This document shows, piece after piece, positions 1 to 11,583 of a DNA stretch of 64,000 bases. Origin of the DNA: Cunninghamia lanceolata (Eukaryota > Streptophyta > Pinopsida > Cupressales > Cupressaceae); the NCBI GenBank assembly GCA_027924645.1, contig BSBN01001250.1, positions 20,186,001-20,250,000 on the forward strand. The letters run 5' to 3'. Position 1 is the stretch's first letter. The number at the start of each line of letters is the position of its first letter. The notes under the pieces are model-generated. The model was given only the letters and a program-made list of their open reading frames with translations, was not told where the DNA came from and did no database searches. Position numbers and translations under genes: made by a program.

Positions 1-4
1 GTTA

Positions 5-1251
5 TGTTGTAAAATGTCCCCCTAGGACTTTTACCTCCTAAGTTTAGCACCTGGGTCCCTTAGATTTACTCATACAAGTTAAAAATGAATCCCGAAGCAA
101 AATCCCCTGAAACCCATGTCAAATGGGGTCTAGGGGTGAATCTTAAATCTTAATTAGGCCCTAAAATAGGTTGTTAGACAAGGGCACCAATGCCCTTGTC
201 CTGCCCTATTTTGTCGGGGTCCCAAATTTGAATGTTGGTTTAGTGACCGTTAAAAGGTTTCCTTGTCGGCATCTTAAGTTTAAATTATGAAATCTTAGTG
301 GGAGTGCATATATAATCATGTTTAGGACTTCATTTTACAACTAGATGGATAATGAGAACTTGTGATCTTGTGCTAATGATACTCAAGACTTTCATTGTGT
401 TGTAGAGCAGTATTGTGTTGTGTTTGTTCATGTTTGTTGCAGATTTATCTTCATCAATCCATCTCCTCATGGTGTGAAAGATCTTCATCTCCCTGTGAGA
501 GTTTCACCTCCGAGGTGACATCTACTTTGTGTTTCAATCATTTATCATATCATTTATTTTGCCTCTATCCACCAAGGACACACACTTTCTATCTAACACC
601 AGTGTTGGAAGGCTTGAATGCCATTATGGGGCTTGACCAAGACAAGCTCCTAAACACCACAACCCCCGACCCCTCTCCTGTGATTGCAGGTGACATGTAT
701 CAGATCTTGCAGAGAGGAGTTGTAAAACATCATTACAGAGCATAAGGATTCCATATTTGAAGAAAGCAGTAGAAAATATCCCTAAAAGGACAAGGGTGAA
801 CCCTCTTTTGTCCCTTAATTCATCACTGCCAGAAATCCCTCAGCAAGTATAGTCTACAACATATTTGGTTCCTGACCTTCAGAAATTATGCCACATTGGA
901 CAAGGGTGATCCCTCTTTCATCCTTAAAGTTTCCACTTTCCAAAATTAAAATCCTTGTATGTTTCTAATTTGTATTTAGTGCCTTCCTGTGTGAGCATTT
1001 GTCGGGATTCATCTATTTGTTTACAATTTTACATAATTAGGGTTTTAGGCCTGATTGGACTAGGGTTTTGACAAAACATCAATCTATTCTATCTTTCCAA
1101 GGATCTCATAGTGACATCAGACTTGTAGCTGAGTCCTCTATCATAGTTGTGATTTAGCTCCATCTAAGTCCTTGAATGTATGTGTGAAAGAAGGGTTTGA
1201 TTGAAGCTAATTAACACACAAATCTCATCATCCCCATTTTTCCACATAACA
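5..1251 (+). repeat. 5' LTR of the outer element
   Basis: Starts TGTTGTAAAATGTCCCCC and ends CACATAACA (1247 bp). The partner copy at 13771-14356 plus 28224-28890 totals about 1253 bp and matches throughout with scattered substitutions. A TATATAA at 309-315 is the likely core promoter. The 116-codon frame at 395-745 lies inside the LTR and is not supported as a gene. Confidence 0.85.
309..315 (+). promoter_or_regulatory. Putative LTR TATA box
   Basis: TATATAA in the 5' LTR of the outer element; the 3' LTR keeps the same context near 14077. Position is reasonable for a U3 promoter, but the transcription start is not known. Confidence 0.4.
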
Positions 1252-1254
1252 TTT

Positions 1255-1269
1255 TGGTGAACCTGTGTT
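1255..1269 (+). other. Putative primer-binding site of the outer element
   Basis: TGGTGAACCTGTG starts three bases after the LTR end, the expected place for a tRNA primer site. I cannot name the tRNA; it is not the Met-type site used by most other elements here. Confidence 0.4.
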
Positions 1270-1863
1270 TTTACTAAATTTTCACCTTTATGAGTGTCTT
1301 ACATTAGATTTGCATTCATACATTTCATTTTTATCATTCTACATTCAAAAATCTTACAAAAAAAATTGAAAAATTTGAAAAAATCAAGCATCCTAGGCTT
1401 GCATTTAGGCATAGTTTGCACTATTTTCATTGCATTTCATCTAAATCATTTAAATCTCTGATATTTACATCAGATTTGACATAAATTACAACAATACGTC
1501 ATTTCATAATCATTTACCTTGCATTTACATACTTTATTTGCTAGGGTTTGGTTGAAATTTTGCATTTTTCATATAACCTAGTAATTCCAAAAACTAGGGT
1601 TTGTAGCTAAAATATTGTTTTCGATTTTACTAATAATTTTAAACATTAATTAAAATCTGATTTTGGATAGTAGTGTTTCATCATAGTGTGTTTTTGCATC
1701 TACATTTGAAATTTTGCATTTACACATTTTGTATTTCAACAAGTATATCTTGCTCCTTGGGTTTGTTCTATTAATTTGTGCATTGAGTGTTGTATGCTTG
1801 TGCATGAGTCTTATAACCCACTGCCCTAATAGAAATATCCCTCTAAGGAAAAGTCTTAGATTA
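1270..1863 (+). other. Untranslated leader of the outer element
   Basis: AT-rich sequence between the primer site and the chosen gag start at 1864. The reading frame is open from 1714, but its first 50 codons are hydrophobic and do not look like Gag. No other signal seen. Confidence 0.4.
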
Positions 1864-2668
1864 ATGGATTCTAGTGCTCCTTATAGTAACAGTGTTCCTA
1901 CATCAGAAAATCCATTGAACATCTTCTTTACAAAAGGAGAAACACAAACTTTGCAAGATATCATACGTCCTACAACTACAATGGAAGAACAAACATTTCA
2001 TGATTTTGAAAATCCTATTGATGTGATAAGACATGTATCTGATGAGAAAATAAACAAACTTGATAAGGAACTAGTTGATTTTCAAGCATTTGTGGAAAAA
2101 GAAAGGATAACTGAAGAGGTTGTACCTATTATTCATAATCTAAGAGAATTGTTAAAAGGATGAGATGGTGTTAATACACTACATGGACTAGCCCATATAG
2201 TGCATAAAAATATTATGACAGTGACTGAATGTGTAAATACTATTAATATGTCTTCACTGACTCATACACAAGTATTGACACCTATACCGACTATTGGAAT
2301 GTCTACTTTTACATCATCAATCCTTACTACCAATGCACATGCTTGTAGTAATGCTACCACTAGTGTTGGAGTATCTAATGGCATTAATTCACAAAATTAC
2401 AAGGCTGTGGGAGTCAATTATCAAAACTTACATGAATAATCACTCTCAACCACCTCTGTATTCCACTTATTCTCAACCACCTTCCACTCACAATTATTCC
2501 CAACCACCTTTCGTTACCACTCACAACCATTCACCTCAAAGTTTCATGATCACAACTTCTAATTCTCAAACCATATCTCCTAATGATACCCTCTTAAATC
2601 AACTCTTGTAAAGCATGACTTCCTTACAACAAAAGGTGACAAGCTTTACAAATTCTTCTCAACCTAAT
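1864..2668 (+). pseudogene. Gag, 5' part, outer element
   Basis: ATG at 1864 opens an acidic/helical segment ending at a TGA (2161-2163, probably from CGA). The same frame continues to about 2437, then shifts by one into a segment with repeated Y-S-Q-P-P motifs (about 2428-2510). After a TAA at 2609 it reads on to the codon at 2666-2668, where the chromovirus inserted. The reading frame resumes exactly at 10240 if the insert and one CTAAT copy are removed, so this is the N-terminal half of the gag whose core lies at 10240-11583. The N-terminal part is low in complexity and not diagnostic by itself; the assignment rests on frame continuity. Confidence 0.6.
2664..2668. repeat. Target-site duplication (left), CTAAT
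   Basis: CTAAT lies directly before the chromovirus 5' LTR and again directly after its 3' LTR at 10235-10239. Five bases is the usual duplication for LTR-element integration. Confidence 0.85.
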
Positions 2669-4096
2669 TGGTGCAGGAGCACCAAGAGTTTAGGGCCAAT
2701 GTATATATTTTTGCATTTTTGGTGTGATGTTCTTTTTGATTTTTCTAAGGGAAGGAGCGGGACTGATGAATAAACAGGACCGATGTATGAGCCTAGTGTT
2801 GAACCATTGAACCTCATGCTAGAGGTTCAACGGGTTCATTTGGTTCAATGGTGTAAATGGGTACATTTGGTTCAACAGAGTGGTAACCGACAGTGGCGGT
2901 GAGGTGAACCGGCGGTAGGGAGTCAACAAATGCATATGAGAAGACATCGGTGTGATCGGGTGTATCGGTAAACAAGGGCCAGAGTTCCACTGAAGTAGTA
3001 AGTCTGGCCGATAGGACTTTAGTGTGATATGTGGCGAGGAGAAGTTTCAGGGAGACAAGTGCTTTTGGAGTGAGATTTCAAAGGAAGACCGATAACGTAA
3101 TGTTTGGCCAATAATTGTAAGGAAGAAATCAAAGTCATCGGACAGAGGTTGCATATCGGTGGGAGAAATTTGAAAGTGGCCGATAGTAATGTCTTTTGCC
3201 GATGGTTCAATGCTATGTGTAGTCTAACCGTATGGATTGTATGAACATACAAAGACAAAAGCCAGCCGCGGGGAGAACACCAAACAGTTAGTAAAGAAAA
3301 CCTAACTGAACGGACATAAAACAAACCTAACTATCCGATAACTGAAAAAGTCGAATAATATAAAAGTTGGTTTTTCTTTGTAAAGAGGTTGGAAGTTTTT
3401 GAAAGGTTTGGAGAACAGACATTGATTGTAAGAAGGAGAACTCTCATAAATCCAATATTGATAGTTTGATTTGTTCGTGCATTTCTATAGCATTTTTACA
3501 TAATTCAATCTGAAGTACAATAGTTAGTTTTACTTTTGTTATTTTGTTTCTATTTGTACAAAATGTCTCTGTCTTGATGTTCCTGCAATTTCTCTATATA
3601 GTCATGGAGGGCCATCAAGCAGAGATCACGTTTCTTGTTTTTATTTTTGTGGAAACGGTTGAATTGTCAATGAGAGACAATAAGAACTTGTCCTAGGCGA
3701 GATTTACCATAGCCCGGCTAGGTATGCAAGTTGCAGTCTAAGAAGAGGCAGGGGTGAAAATAGAGTAGGAGAAATTGAGTACCAAGCAATTATAACCCTA
3801 GACCTAGAGCAGAGGGCTAATAACGGACTCAAGAAGGCTATAAGCCTTGGGAATTGAGAATCTTGGAAGCAGTGAGGACAAAGAAGAATGTCCCACACCA
3901 AGAAAGTAGTGTCTGTATTGAGAATAACAGACTAGTAGGTCTTTCACCTCTGTAATAGACTGATTAGTTTGAGTTAGGCATTTTGGGTAGAAAATGTCTG
4001 AGAGCACGTGAATTGGTAGGGATACTTGGGGTATGACATAGGTCTTGAAGTGTTTCAAGCAAGATAGGTTTTCTAAGTCCATAGTCCTCCCCATCG
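2669..4096 (+). repeat. 5' LTR of the chromovirus
   Basis: Begins TGGTGCAGGAGC and ends CCCCATCG, where the 3' copy ends CCCCATCA. TATAAAAG at 3359-3366 is a convincing promoter element. All ORFs within it on either strand are repeated in the 3' LTR and are not genes. Confidence 0.9.
3359..3366 (+). promoter_or_regulatory. LTR TATA box
   Basis: TATAAAAG, preserved at the same place in the 3' LTR (9499-9506). Confidence 0.6.
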
Positions 4097-4099
4097 AAT

Positions 4100-4112
4100 T
4101 GGTATCAGAGCC
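4100..4112 (+). other. Primer-binding site (initiator tRNA-Met)
   Basis: TGGTATCAGAGCC three bases after the 5' LTR is the classic plant tRNA-Met primer complement. Confidence 0.9.
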
Positions 4113-4155
4113 AAGTTAAAGATTTGGGCTATTCTTAGATTAGAATAGAAGTTGT

Positions 4156-5169
4156 ATGTCATCACCGAGTTCGAGTGAGTCTGTAGGTTCATCCAAGAGG
4201 ATGGTGACTAACGCAGAATTGGCAAAGAAGGTTGATGAACAAGAAGAGGAGAATAGGCTCCTACAGGAAATATTGGCAGAAGTGGAAAGTAAACTGGGTG
4301 TAATGATGGAAAAGACATAAGAAGTTAGTCAGAAAATTAAAGATTCTGAAGGTAAGGAAAAAGGTGTGTCTGTAGAAGATGAAGAGCCCACACCTGATCC
4401 TAAGATGGAAGAAGAACCTTTCTTGAAGGCCTTAAAAGCCATGAGTGGTAAGACATTGGAAGGAGTTCATCTTTTTAGTGGAAAGATGGAACCTGATTTG
4501 GTTATGGAATGGATAGAAGGTATAGAAAATCACTTTGAATGTGATGGAGTGACTGAAGCCCAAAAGGTGAAGGTGGCTAAATCAAGACTCAGAGCAGCTG
4601 CTTTGACATGGTGGAAATTTGTTCAAGCTAAAAGAGAAAAAGAAGGCAAGAAACCTATAGCTACTTGGAAAGGTATGGTGGCTAAAGTCAAAGAAGTCTA
4701 CATGCCTGGGGATTACGAAGTCCAGTTGCATAAGAAACGACAAAATTTGAGACAAAGAGAATTAGATGTCAATGCATACACTGAGGAGTTTCAAAAACTA
4801 TGCCTGAGGTCTAAGGTAATGGAAGATGAAAATGTAAAAGTGGAAAAATATCTCAATGGTTTGAGGTGGAGTATTCAAGAGGAAATTAGCTTATTCAGCC
4901 CTACAACAGTGCATCAAAGCTATCAGCTAGCACTCAAGGTAGAGGAGAAGGGCAAGAAGAAACAAGAGTCAAGCAACAGATTAAGAGGAAGAGGCAGAGA
5001 CAACAGATGAAGGGGAAGTTGTGGTGGTAGGAACACTGATCAAAGGCCCCAAGGAGAATCCAAACTCATAGAGCAGAGTGGAGAGACTAGTAGTAGAGGA
5101 AACTACCGAGGAAGGGGATCTAGCAGAGGAAGATTAGGAGGATCAGGCAGAGGATCCTACTTTGCCACT
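4156..5169 (+). pseudogene. gag: Chromovirus Gag
   Basis: The ATG at 4156 fits a Gag start about 45 bases after the PBS. The frame has a TAA at 4318 (after a K-T pair) and a TGA at 5008, otherwise it is open to the zinc knuckle. The central part (about 4440-4960) carries the retrotransposon Gag signature: an F-x-G start, then W-x-x-x-I-E, W-W-x-F, and an R-Q-x-E-L-D-V-N-A-Y-T-x-E-F block. A glycine/arginine-rich tail follows (4960-5160), typical for nucleic-acid binding ahead of the knuckle. Gag forms the cytoplasmic virus-like particle. It is in the same frame as the downstream protease and was probably made as one polyprotein. Confidence 0.85.
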
Positions 5170-5571
5170 ATGAAATGCTACAATTGTGGTCAATTAGGCC
5201 ATCCAACATATATGTGTCCTGATAAGGGCACATATTCTTCTCAAGGAGTTGATAAAAGAAATCATTATATACAAGATGATGCTTCAAGCAACAAATCACC
5301 TAAAGTCAGTCTAGCCTCAGAAGTGGGAGAGAACATCATGGTAAGGAGAACTTTGATCAAAGAACCGGTGAAAGCTGAACAAAGTCAAAGGAGAGCTTTA
5401 CTTAGAATCAGATGCAAGATTATGAATAAGGTATGTCAAGTAATCATAGACTCAGGGTCTACTGATAACATAGTGTCTGATGAAGTAGTTAGAAAATTAA
5501 ATTTGCAAAGAATACCTCATTCAAATCCATATAGAGTCACATGGTTAAATAAAGGTCAGCATGTGATAGTA
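5170..5571 (+). pseudogene. pro: Chromovirus zinc knuckle and aspartic protease
   Basis: A single CCHC knuckle (C-Y-N-C-G-Q-L-G-H-x4-C) at about 5173-5215 is followed by a linker and a protease core. The active-site motif I-I-D-S-G-S-T-D-N sits near 5443-5470, with hydrophobic context typical of retropepsins. The frame reaches a TAG at 5587, but codons after about 5570 make better sense one base out of register: W-V-E-F-G-I-G-G-Y and a later L-L-L-G-R-P-W motif appear in frame 3. I therefore infer a one-base indel near 5570. The protease would cleave the polyprotein inside the particle. Confidence 0.85.
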
Positions 5572-7271
5572 ATGAGAAAACTTGGGTAGAGTTTGGTATA
5601 GGTGGATACAAAGACAAGGTACTCTGTGATATCCTACCCATGGATGCATGTCATCTCTTATTGGGCAGACCATGGCAGTATGACCGGAAGGCCATACATG
5701 ATGGTGAGAATAATGCATATTCTTTTCAAAAAGATGGTGTCATCTATAAAATTTAGTCATTGGAAGATGAAGAAGCAAGTAAGACTAAAAGTCCTAATGT
5801 CTTAATTGTGAGTGGTAAAGAGTTTTTGAACACTCTCAAGGAGGATGGTATTGGTTATGCTATCATAGTGAAACCTAAGGAGGAGCAAAATGACAAAAAG
5901 GTAGTGGTCCCAAAAGAGGTACAAACTATATTGGAATAGTATAAGGACATAATTAGTGATGGAACACCAGCAACACTACCTCCACAAAGAACTATTAGCC
6001 ATCAGATAGATCTGATTCTAGGAGCATCTCTGCCTAACAAAGCTCCTTACTAGATGACCCCAGAACAACATAAGGAGATAGCCAGACAAGTACAAGAATT
6101 GATTGACCAGGGATTGATTAGGAAAAGCATAAGTCCTTGTACAGTGCCTACAGTATTGGCACCAAAGAAAGGAGGAACATGGAGACTATGCACAGACTCT
6201 AGAGCTATCAATAAGATCACCATAAGGTATAGATTTCTAATTCCCAGAATTGAAGATCTTATGGATTATTTAGGAGGGGCTAAATACTTCACCAAGATAG
6301 ATATGAAAAGTGGTTATCACCATATCAGAATCAAGGAAGGTGATGAGCGGAAAACAACCTTCAAGACCACAAAAGGACTGTATGAATGGCTTGTTATGCC
6401 ATTTGGTCTATCGAATGCTCCCAGTACATTCATGAGGCTCATGAATGAAGTCCTCAAAGACTATATGGGTAAATTTGTAGTTGTTTATCTAGATGATATC
6501 TTAATTTTTAGTCAAACTAAAGAAGAGCATCTTGAACATGTAAATACTATTTTGAAAAAGTTACATGATGAACAACTAACCATAAATTTGGAGAAGTGTG
6601 AATTCATGAAGCAGGAATTGGTATACCTTGGTTTTGTGTTGTCCAAAGGAGAAGTGAAGATGGACAAGTCAAAGGTAGAAGCCATATTGAATTGGCCTAC
6701 TCCCAGAGCAACAACTGAGGTGAGAAGTTTTCACGGCTTAGCTCAGTTTTATAGAAAATTCATAAAGAATTTCAGTGCTATTTGTGCACACATGCTTGAT
6801 ACAATCAAAGGTGGGGTAAAAACAAAGTTTCAATGGACACAATCAGCTAATAAGAGTTTTGAATTGTTGAAGAAAGAAGTAGCCACACAGCCAGTGTTAG
6901 TGCTGCCTAGTTTTGATAAGTTATTCACTTTAGAATGTGATGCTAGCAATATTGCAGTAGGTGCAGTACTCAGCCAAGAGAATAGACTAGTAGCCTTTTT
7001 CAGTGAGAGACTAAATGAAGCAAATAACAGATACTCTTCATATAACTTGGAGCTCTATGCTCTAGTCCAGGCACTTAGAAAATGGAGGCATTATCTCCTA
7101 CCTAAGGAATTTGTTGTATATATAGACAATCAAGCTTTGAGTTTTCTGAACTCACAGGATAAGTTGAGCCATAGGCATATCAAGTGGATGGAGTACTTGT
7201 AGTCTTACACATTCACAATTAAGCATAAGAAGGGACAACTCAACAAAGTAGCAGATGCTTTAAGTAGGAGG
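5572..7271 (+). pseudogene. pol: Chromovirus reverse transcriptase and RNase H
   Basis: Frame 3 gives the end of protease (L-L-L-G-R-P-W), a spacer, then a well-preserved RT from about 6054: [30 protein letters not shown], and the catalytic Y-L-D-D at 6486-6497. The connection and RNase H regions follow (F-T-L-E-C-D-A-S, then Y-x2-Y-x-L-E-L-Y-A), ending with K-K-G-Q-L-N-K-V-A-D-A-L-S-R. In-frame stops occur at about 5754, 5937, 6051 and 7200. The role is cDNA synthesis from element RNA and removal of the RNA strand. The catalytic aspartates survive, but the frame does not. Confidence 0.95.
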
Positions 7272-8783
7272 TTGCTCACAATGCAAGAGGTGCAATTAAG
7301 AAGCATAGGAATGGAAGAGTTCACAGCCCTCTACAAAGAGGATGAAGGTTTTGCTCAAGCATACAAGGTCTGTCAAGACTTTGAAAATCACATTCATAGT
7401 GAATTTGTAGATTACACCTTACAACAGGGATTGCTGTTCAAAGGTGGACAATTGTGTGTACCAAAAGGATCCATGAGAGAAAATCTCATACAGGAGAAGC
7501 ATAATGGCAGTTTGAGTGGACATTTTGGTCTGAACAAAATATTGGAATTAGTCCAAAGGTTCTACTATTGGCCAAAGATGCACAAAGATGTCAGAAAGTA
7601 TGTAGAGCAGTGTATCGTCTGTCAGAAGGCCAAGGGAACTTCTTCAAATGTGAGACTATATCAACCACTACCCATTCCTTCCAGGCCGTGGGACTGTGTA
7701 AGTATGGATTTTGTAGTTGGTCTACCAAAGACTAAGACTGGTTTTGATAGTTATTTTGTAGTTGTTGATAGATTTAGCAAGATGAGTCATTTCATTCCCT
7801 GTAAGGTGACTCATGATGCCAGTCATATAGCTCATTTATTTTTTAAAGAGGTCATAAGGATTCATGGACTTCCAGCAAGCATCGTGTCTGATCGAGATGC
7901 TAAGTTCATGGGACATTTATGGAAAACTCTATGGCAGAGGTTAGGAACAAATCTGTCTTTTGGATCAACATATCATCCATAGATAGATGGCCAAACAAAA
8001 GTGGTGGATAGGATGTTGGGCAACCTGTTAAGATGTTTGACAAAAGAATATAGACAGAGTTGGGATCAGGTCATTTATCAGGCAGAATTTGCCTATAATG
8101 ACAGTGTGAATAGGACTACTGGCAAAAGTCCATTTGAGATAGTGTATGGAATGCACCCTCGAGGTGTATGTGAACTCTAACATCTTGGAGACATGGAATA
8201 TAGAAGTGGTCATGCAGAGGATTTTGCACAATCTATGGAGGAGATACATGAACAAGTAAAGAAGACAATGATGGAAAATACCCAGAAAATCAAGGACATG
8301 GTAGATGCACACAGGAGGGATGTCCAGTTTGAAGTTGGTGATTTAGTCATGGTTCATTTGAACAAAGCCAGATTACAGAAAGGGATGCCATCTAAACTGT
8401 AGATGAGACAGATTGGTCCTTGTAGAATTCTGGACAAGTATGGCAAAAATGCCTACAAGATTGATTTGCCAGCAGACTTGGCAATTTCACCAGTGTTCAA
8501 TGTTCAGGACCTAGTACCCTATAAAGGTCCTCATTCAACAGCAGGCGGATCTAGTTCAGAGACTGAACAGACAGTGAGTGGTGTGACTTTGCCACCTACA
8601 CTCAAACCACAGGCTAAGAGAATTCTAGATTCTCAAGTATAGAAACAGACCAAACATGGCATGTACATGGAGCATCTGATCAAGTGGAAACAGTTGCCTG
8701 AAGCAGAAGCTACCTAGGTTGCAGAGTCAGAGTTCAAGAAGCGGGGCATTGATTTTGCCTTATTGTCACCGGAGGTGACTTGA
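7272..8783 (+). pseudogene. int: Chromovirus integrase with chromodomain-like tail
   Basis: The H-H-C-C zinc-binding domain (H and H near 7500-7525, C-I-V-C near 7612-7624) precedes the catalytic core, with M-D-F-V-V-G-L-P and S-D-R-D-A-K-F near 7710 and 7890. A TAG at 7980 replaces Q in Y-H-P-Q. Directly after it the sequence reads D-G-Q-T-K-V-V-D-R, where the family has D-G-Q-T-E: the third catalytic residue is lysine, not glutamate. The tail carries the G-D-L-V-M-V motif (near 8338), G-P-C-R-I-L, and from about 8622 a chromodomain-like block ending W-x-x-x-x-F near 8740. Other stops are at about 8178, 8400, 8640 and 8715; the natural stop is TGA at 8781. Confidence 0.92.
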
Positions 8784-8795
8784 CTTTTTCCATGT

Positions 8796-8805
8796 AGGGG
8801 GAATA
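8796..8805 (+). other. Polypurine tract of the chromovirus
   Basis: AGGGGGAATA directly precedes the 3' LTR; it primes plus-strand DNA synthesis in this class. Confidence 0.8.
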
Positions 8806-10234
8806 TGGTGCAGGAGCACCAAGAGTTTAGGGCCAATGTATATATTTTTGCATTTCTGGTGTGATGTTCTTTTTGATTTTCTTAAGGGAAGGAGCGGGAC
8901 CGATGAATAAATGGGACCGATGTATGAGCCTAGTGTTGAACCATTGAACCTCATGCTAGAGGTTCAACGGGTTCATTTGGTTCAATGGTGTAGATGAGTA
9001 CATTTGGTTCAATAGAGTGGTAACCGACAGTGGCGGTGAGGCGAACCAGCGGTAGGGAGTCAACAAATTCATATGAGAAGACATCGGTGTGATCGGGTGT
9101 ATCGGTAAACAAGGGTCAGAGTTCCACCGAAGTAGTAAGTCTGGCCGATAGGAGGACTTCAGTGCGATATGTGGCAAGGAGAAGTTTCAGGGAGATAAGT
9201 GCTTTCGGAGTGAGATTTCAAAGGAAGACCAATAACGTAATGTTTGGTTGATAATTGTAAGGAAGAAATCAAAGTCATCGGAGAGAGGTTGCATATCGGT
9301 GGGAGAAATTTGAAAGTGGCCTATAGTAATGTCTTTTGTCGATGGTTCAATGCTATGTGTAGTCTAACCATATGGATTGTATGAACATACAAAGACAAAA
9401 GCCAGCTGCGGGGAGAACACCAAACAATTAGTAAAGAAAACCTAACTGAACAAACAGAAAACAAACCTAACTGTCCGATAACTGAAAAAGTTGAATAATA
9501 TAAAAGCTGGTTTTTCTTTGTAAAGAGGTTGGAAGTTTTTGAAAGGTTTGGAGAATAGACATTGATTGTAAGAAGGAGAACTCTCATAAATCCAATATTG
9601 ACAGTTTGATTTGTTCGTGCATTTCTGTAGCATTTTTACATAATTCGATCTGAAGTACAGTAGTTAGTTTTACTTCTGTTATTTTGTTTCTGTTTGTACA
9701 AAATGTCTTTGTCTTGATGTTCCTACAGTTTCTCTGTACAATCATGGAGGGCCATCAAGCAGAGATCACTTTTCTTGTTTTTCTTTTTGTGGAAATGGTT
9801 GAATTGTCAATGAGAGACAATAAGAACTTGTCCTAGGTGAGCTTTACCATAGCCCGACTAGGTATGCAAGTTGCAGTCTAAGAAGAGGTAGGGGTGAAAA
9901 TAGAGTAGGAGAAATTGAGTACCAAGCAATTATAACCCTAGACCCAGAGAGGAGGGCTAATAACGGACTCAAGAAGGCTATAAGCCTTGGGAATTGAGAA
10001 TCTTGGAAGCAGTGAGGACAAAGAAGAATGTCCCACACCAAGAAAGTAGTGTCTGTATTGAGAATAACAGACTAGTAGGTCTTTCACCTCTGTAATAGAC
10101 TGATTAGTTTGAGTTAGGCATTTTGGGTAGAAAATGTTTGAGAGCACGTGAATTGGTAGGGAGACTTGGGGTATGACAGGTCTTGAAGTGTTTCAAGCAA
10201 GATAGGTTTTCTAAGTCCATAGTCCTCCCCATCA
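8806..10234 (+). repeat. 3' LTR of the chromovirus
   Basis: Same sequence as 2669-4096 with scattered substitutions; starts TGGTGCAGGAGC, ends CCCCATCA and is followed by the CTAAT duplication (10235-10239). It contains TATAAAAG at 9499-9506. Confidence 0.9.
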
Positions 10235-10239
10235 CTAAT

Positions 10240-11583
10240 ATACCAACATATCATGCTCGTAGTCCTTTATCTTTTGCTATCCTAAGAACTCCTATGCCTG
10301 ATAAGTTTGAGACTCCTCGCTTTGAAAAATATGGTGGAAAAGGTGATCCTAATACTCATGTGGCATCATTCAAGGCTATGTGTAGTGATTTCTTCTTTGA
10401 AGAGCACTTGTTGGGGAAACTCTTCCTATGATCTCTCAAAGATAGTACTTTGGAATGGTTTTGCTCTTTGCCGCCGAATTCAATACATTATTTCTCACAA
10501 CTTCTTGATCAATTCTTACAACATTTCTGAGAAAACATTAGACCTAAAGTCTCATTGATTAATTTAGTTCATTCCAAGCAAGATTTGAAAGAGAAGCTAA
10601 CTGAGTTTATCAGTCGATATCAAGCTCTATATGCACAAATTCAATACCAGTTGAATGATGAGGATGTTTAGAAGGTGTTTATTACAAATCTACAACCTAA
10701 CATCTGTGATAAGATCCTCTTGATGAAATATAGCTCTTTTCAACATCTATGCACAAGCCTTCATGATTATCAACTTTCATCTAGTTAGTATGAAGATTAA
10801 AACTCATCAGCTCAAGTTGGTCAATCCACGACTGGACCTTCACATAACAATTTTAAGAGGAATAACAAGAGATTTATTAAATTAAATGGGAAAAATTCAA
10901 ACAATTTTCAATCACAAATGTTTGCTATTAATAATCCAAAGAGGGTACTGTTTCAGTTTCAACAACAACAAAGATAGTTTACTCCAATATCTGATTCACT
11001 ACATTCTATTATGAATCAAGTAGTTACCAATAATCTATTGAAGCTTCCTCTAATCAAACCATTAGATAGTAATAGAATGCAAGGACCTCACTTTGATGCT
11101 AATACTTTCTGTCATTATCATCGACAACAAGGGCATGACACTAAACGGTGTATGTGTCTTAAACATGAAATTCAAGACCTCATCGACTCAAATGTGATAC
11201 AAGTAACTGGTGTGAATGAAAATGGAAATAAGTTGGTTTCCCCTTTGAATCATAATTTACAGATCTTTACTAATCTATTTCCTAAGCATAGCGACAACAA
11301 TATGGTAGAGAAAAATACAATAGAGCAAGAAGATGACTATCTTAATTATGATGAAATAGTGGGTATGATAGAAGTGGATAAGAAGAAAACTAAGGATTCA
11401 CTTCATCCACGAGGAAAAGGTATTTATGCTGAGGTTCCTCCACCGTTATCCCTTCAAGGATCGGGAGTTAACCAAGAGGCACCAGATTCACAAATTGAAC
11501 AACCGAGACAAGATATTATGATAAAAGAAAAGGTTACCATGGTGGAAAATGTTCCATTCCACCGTGAAAGATTTAGTCATTGA
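10240..11583 (+). pseudogene. gag: Gag, 3' part, outer element
   Basis: This continues the frame cut at 2668. It holds a plant Ty3-gypsy Gag core: M-P-D-K-F-E-T-P-R-F-E-K-Y-G-G-K-G-D-P near 10290-10350, a T-L-E-W-F segment near 10450, K-E-K-L-T-E-F-I-S-R-Y near 10590, then a Q/N-rich stretch. A zinc-finger-like C-x-Y-H-x4-G-H-D-T-x2-C motif lies at about 11108-11150, followed by L-K-H-E-I-Q-D-L-I-D-S. This finger style is known from Athila/Tat-type Gag. Stops at about 10429, 10506, 10668, 10788, 10797 and 10975 interrupt it. The last open block (11011-11583) is acidic, then proline-rich. No protease motif follows. Confidence 0.75.

Larger units (their letters stand above)
2669..10234 (+). mobile_element. 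Ty3-gypsy chromovirus, near full length, inactivated
   Basis: Order seen: LTR, Met PBS, gag, CCHC zinc knuckle, protease, reverse transcriptase, RNase H, integrase, chromodomain-like tail, PPT, LTR. The two LTRs (1428 and 1429 bp) differ at scattered positions only, and a CTAAT duplication flanks the unit. Every ORF is broken by in-frame stops, mostly TAG where CAG or TGG is expected, and by at least one frameshift, so it is dead now but inserted comparatively recently. The C-terminal chromodomain places it in the chromovirus branch; I do not assign a clade. Confidence 0.93.

Noticed and set aside
3019..4094. Several minus-strand ORFs in the chromovirus 5' LTR, repeated at 9321-10147
   Set aside because: They lie wholly inside LTRs, occur twice because the LTR is duplicated, and have no domain.
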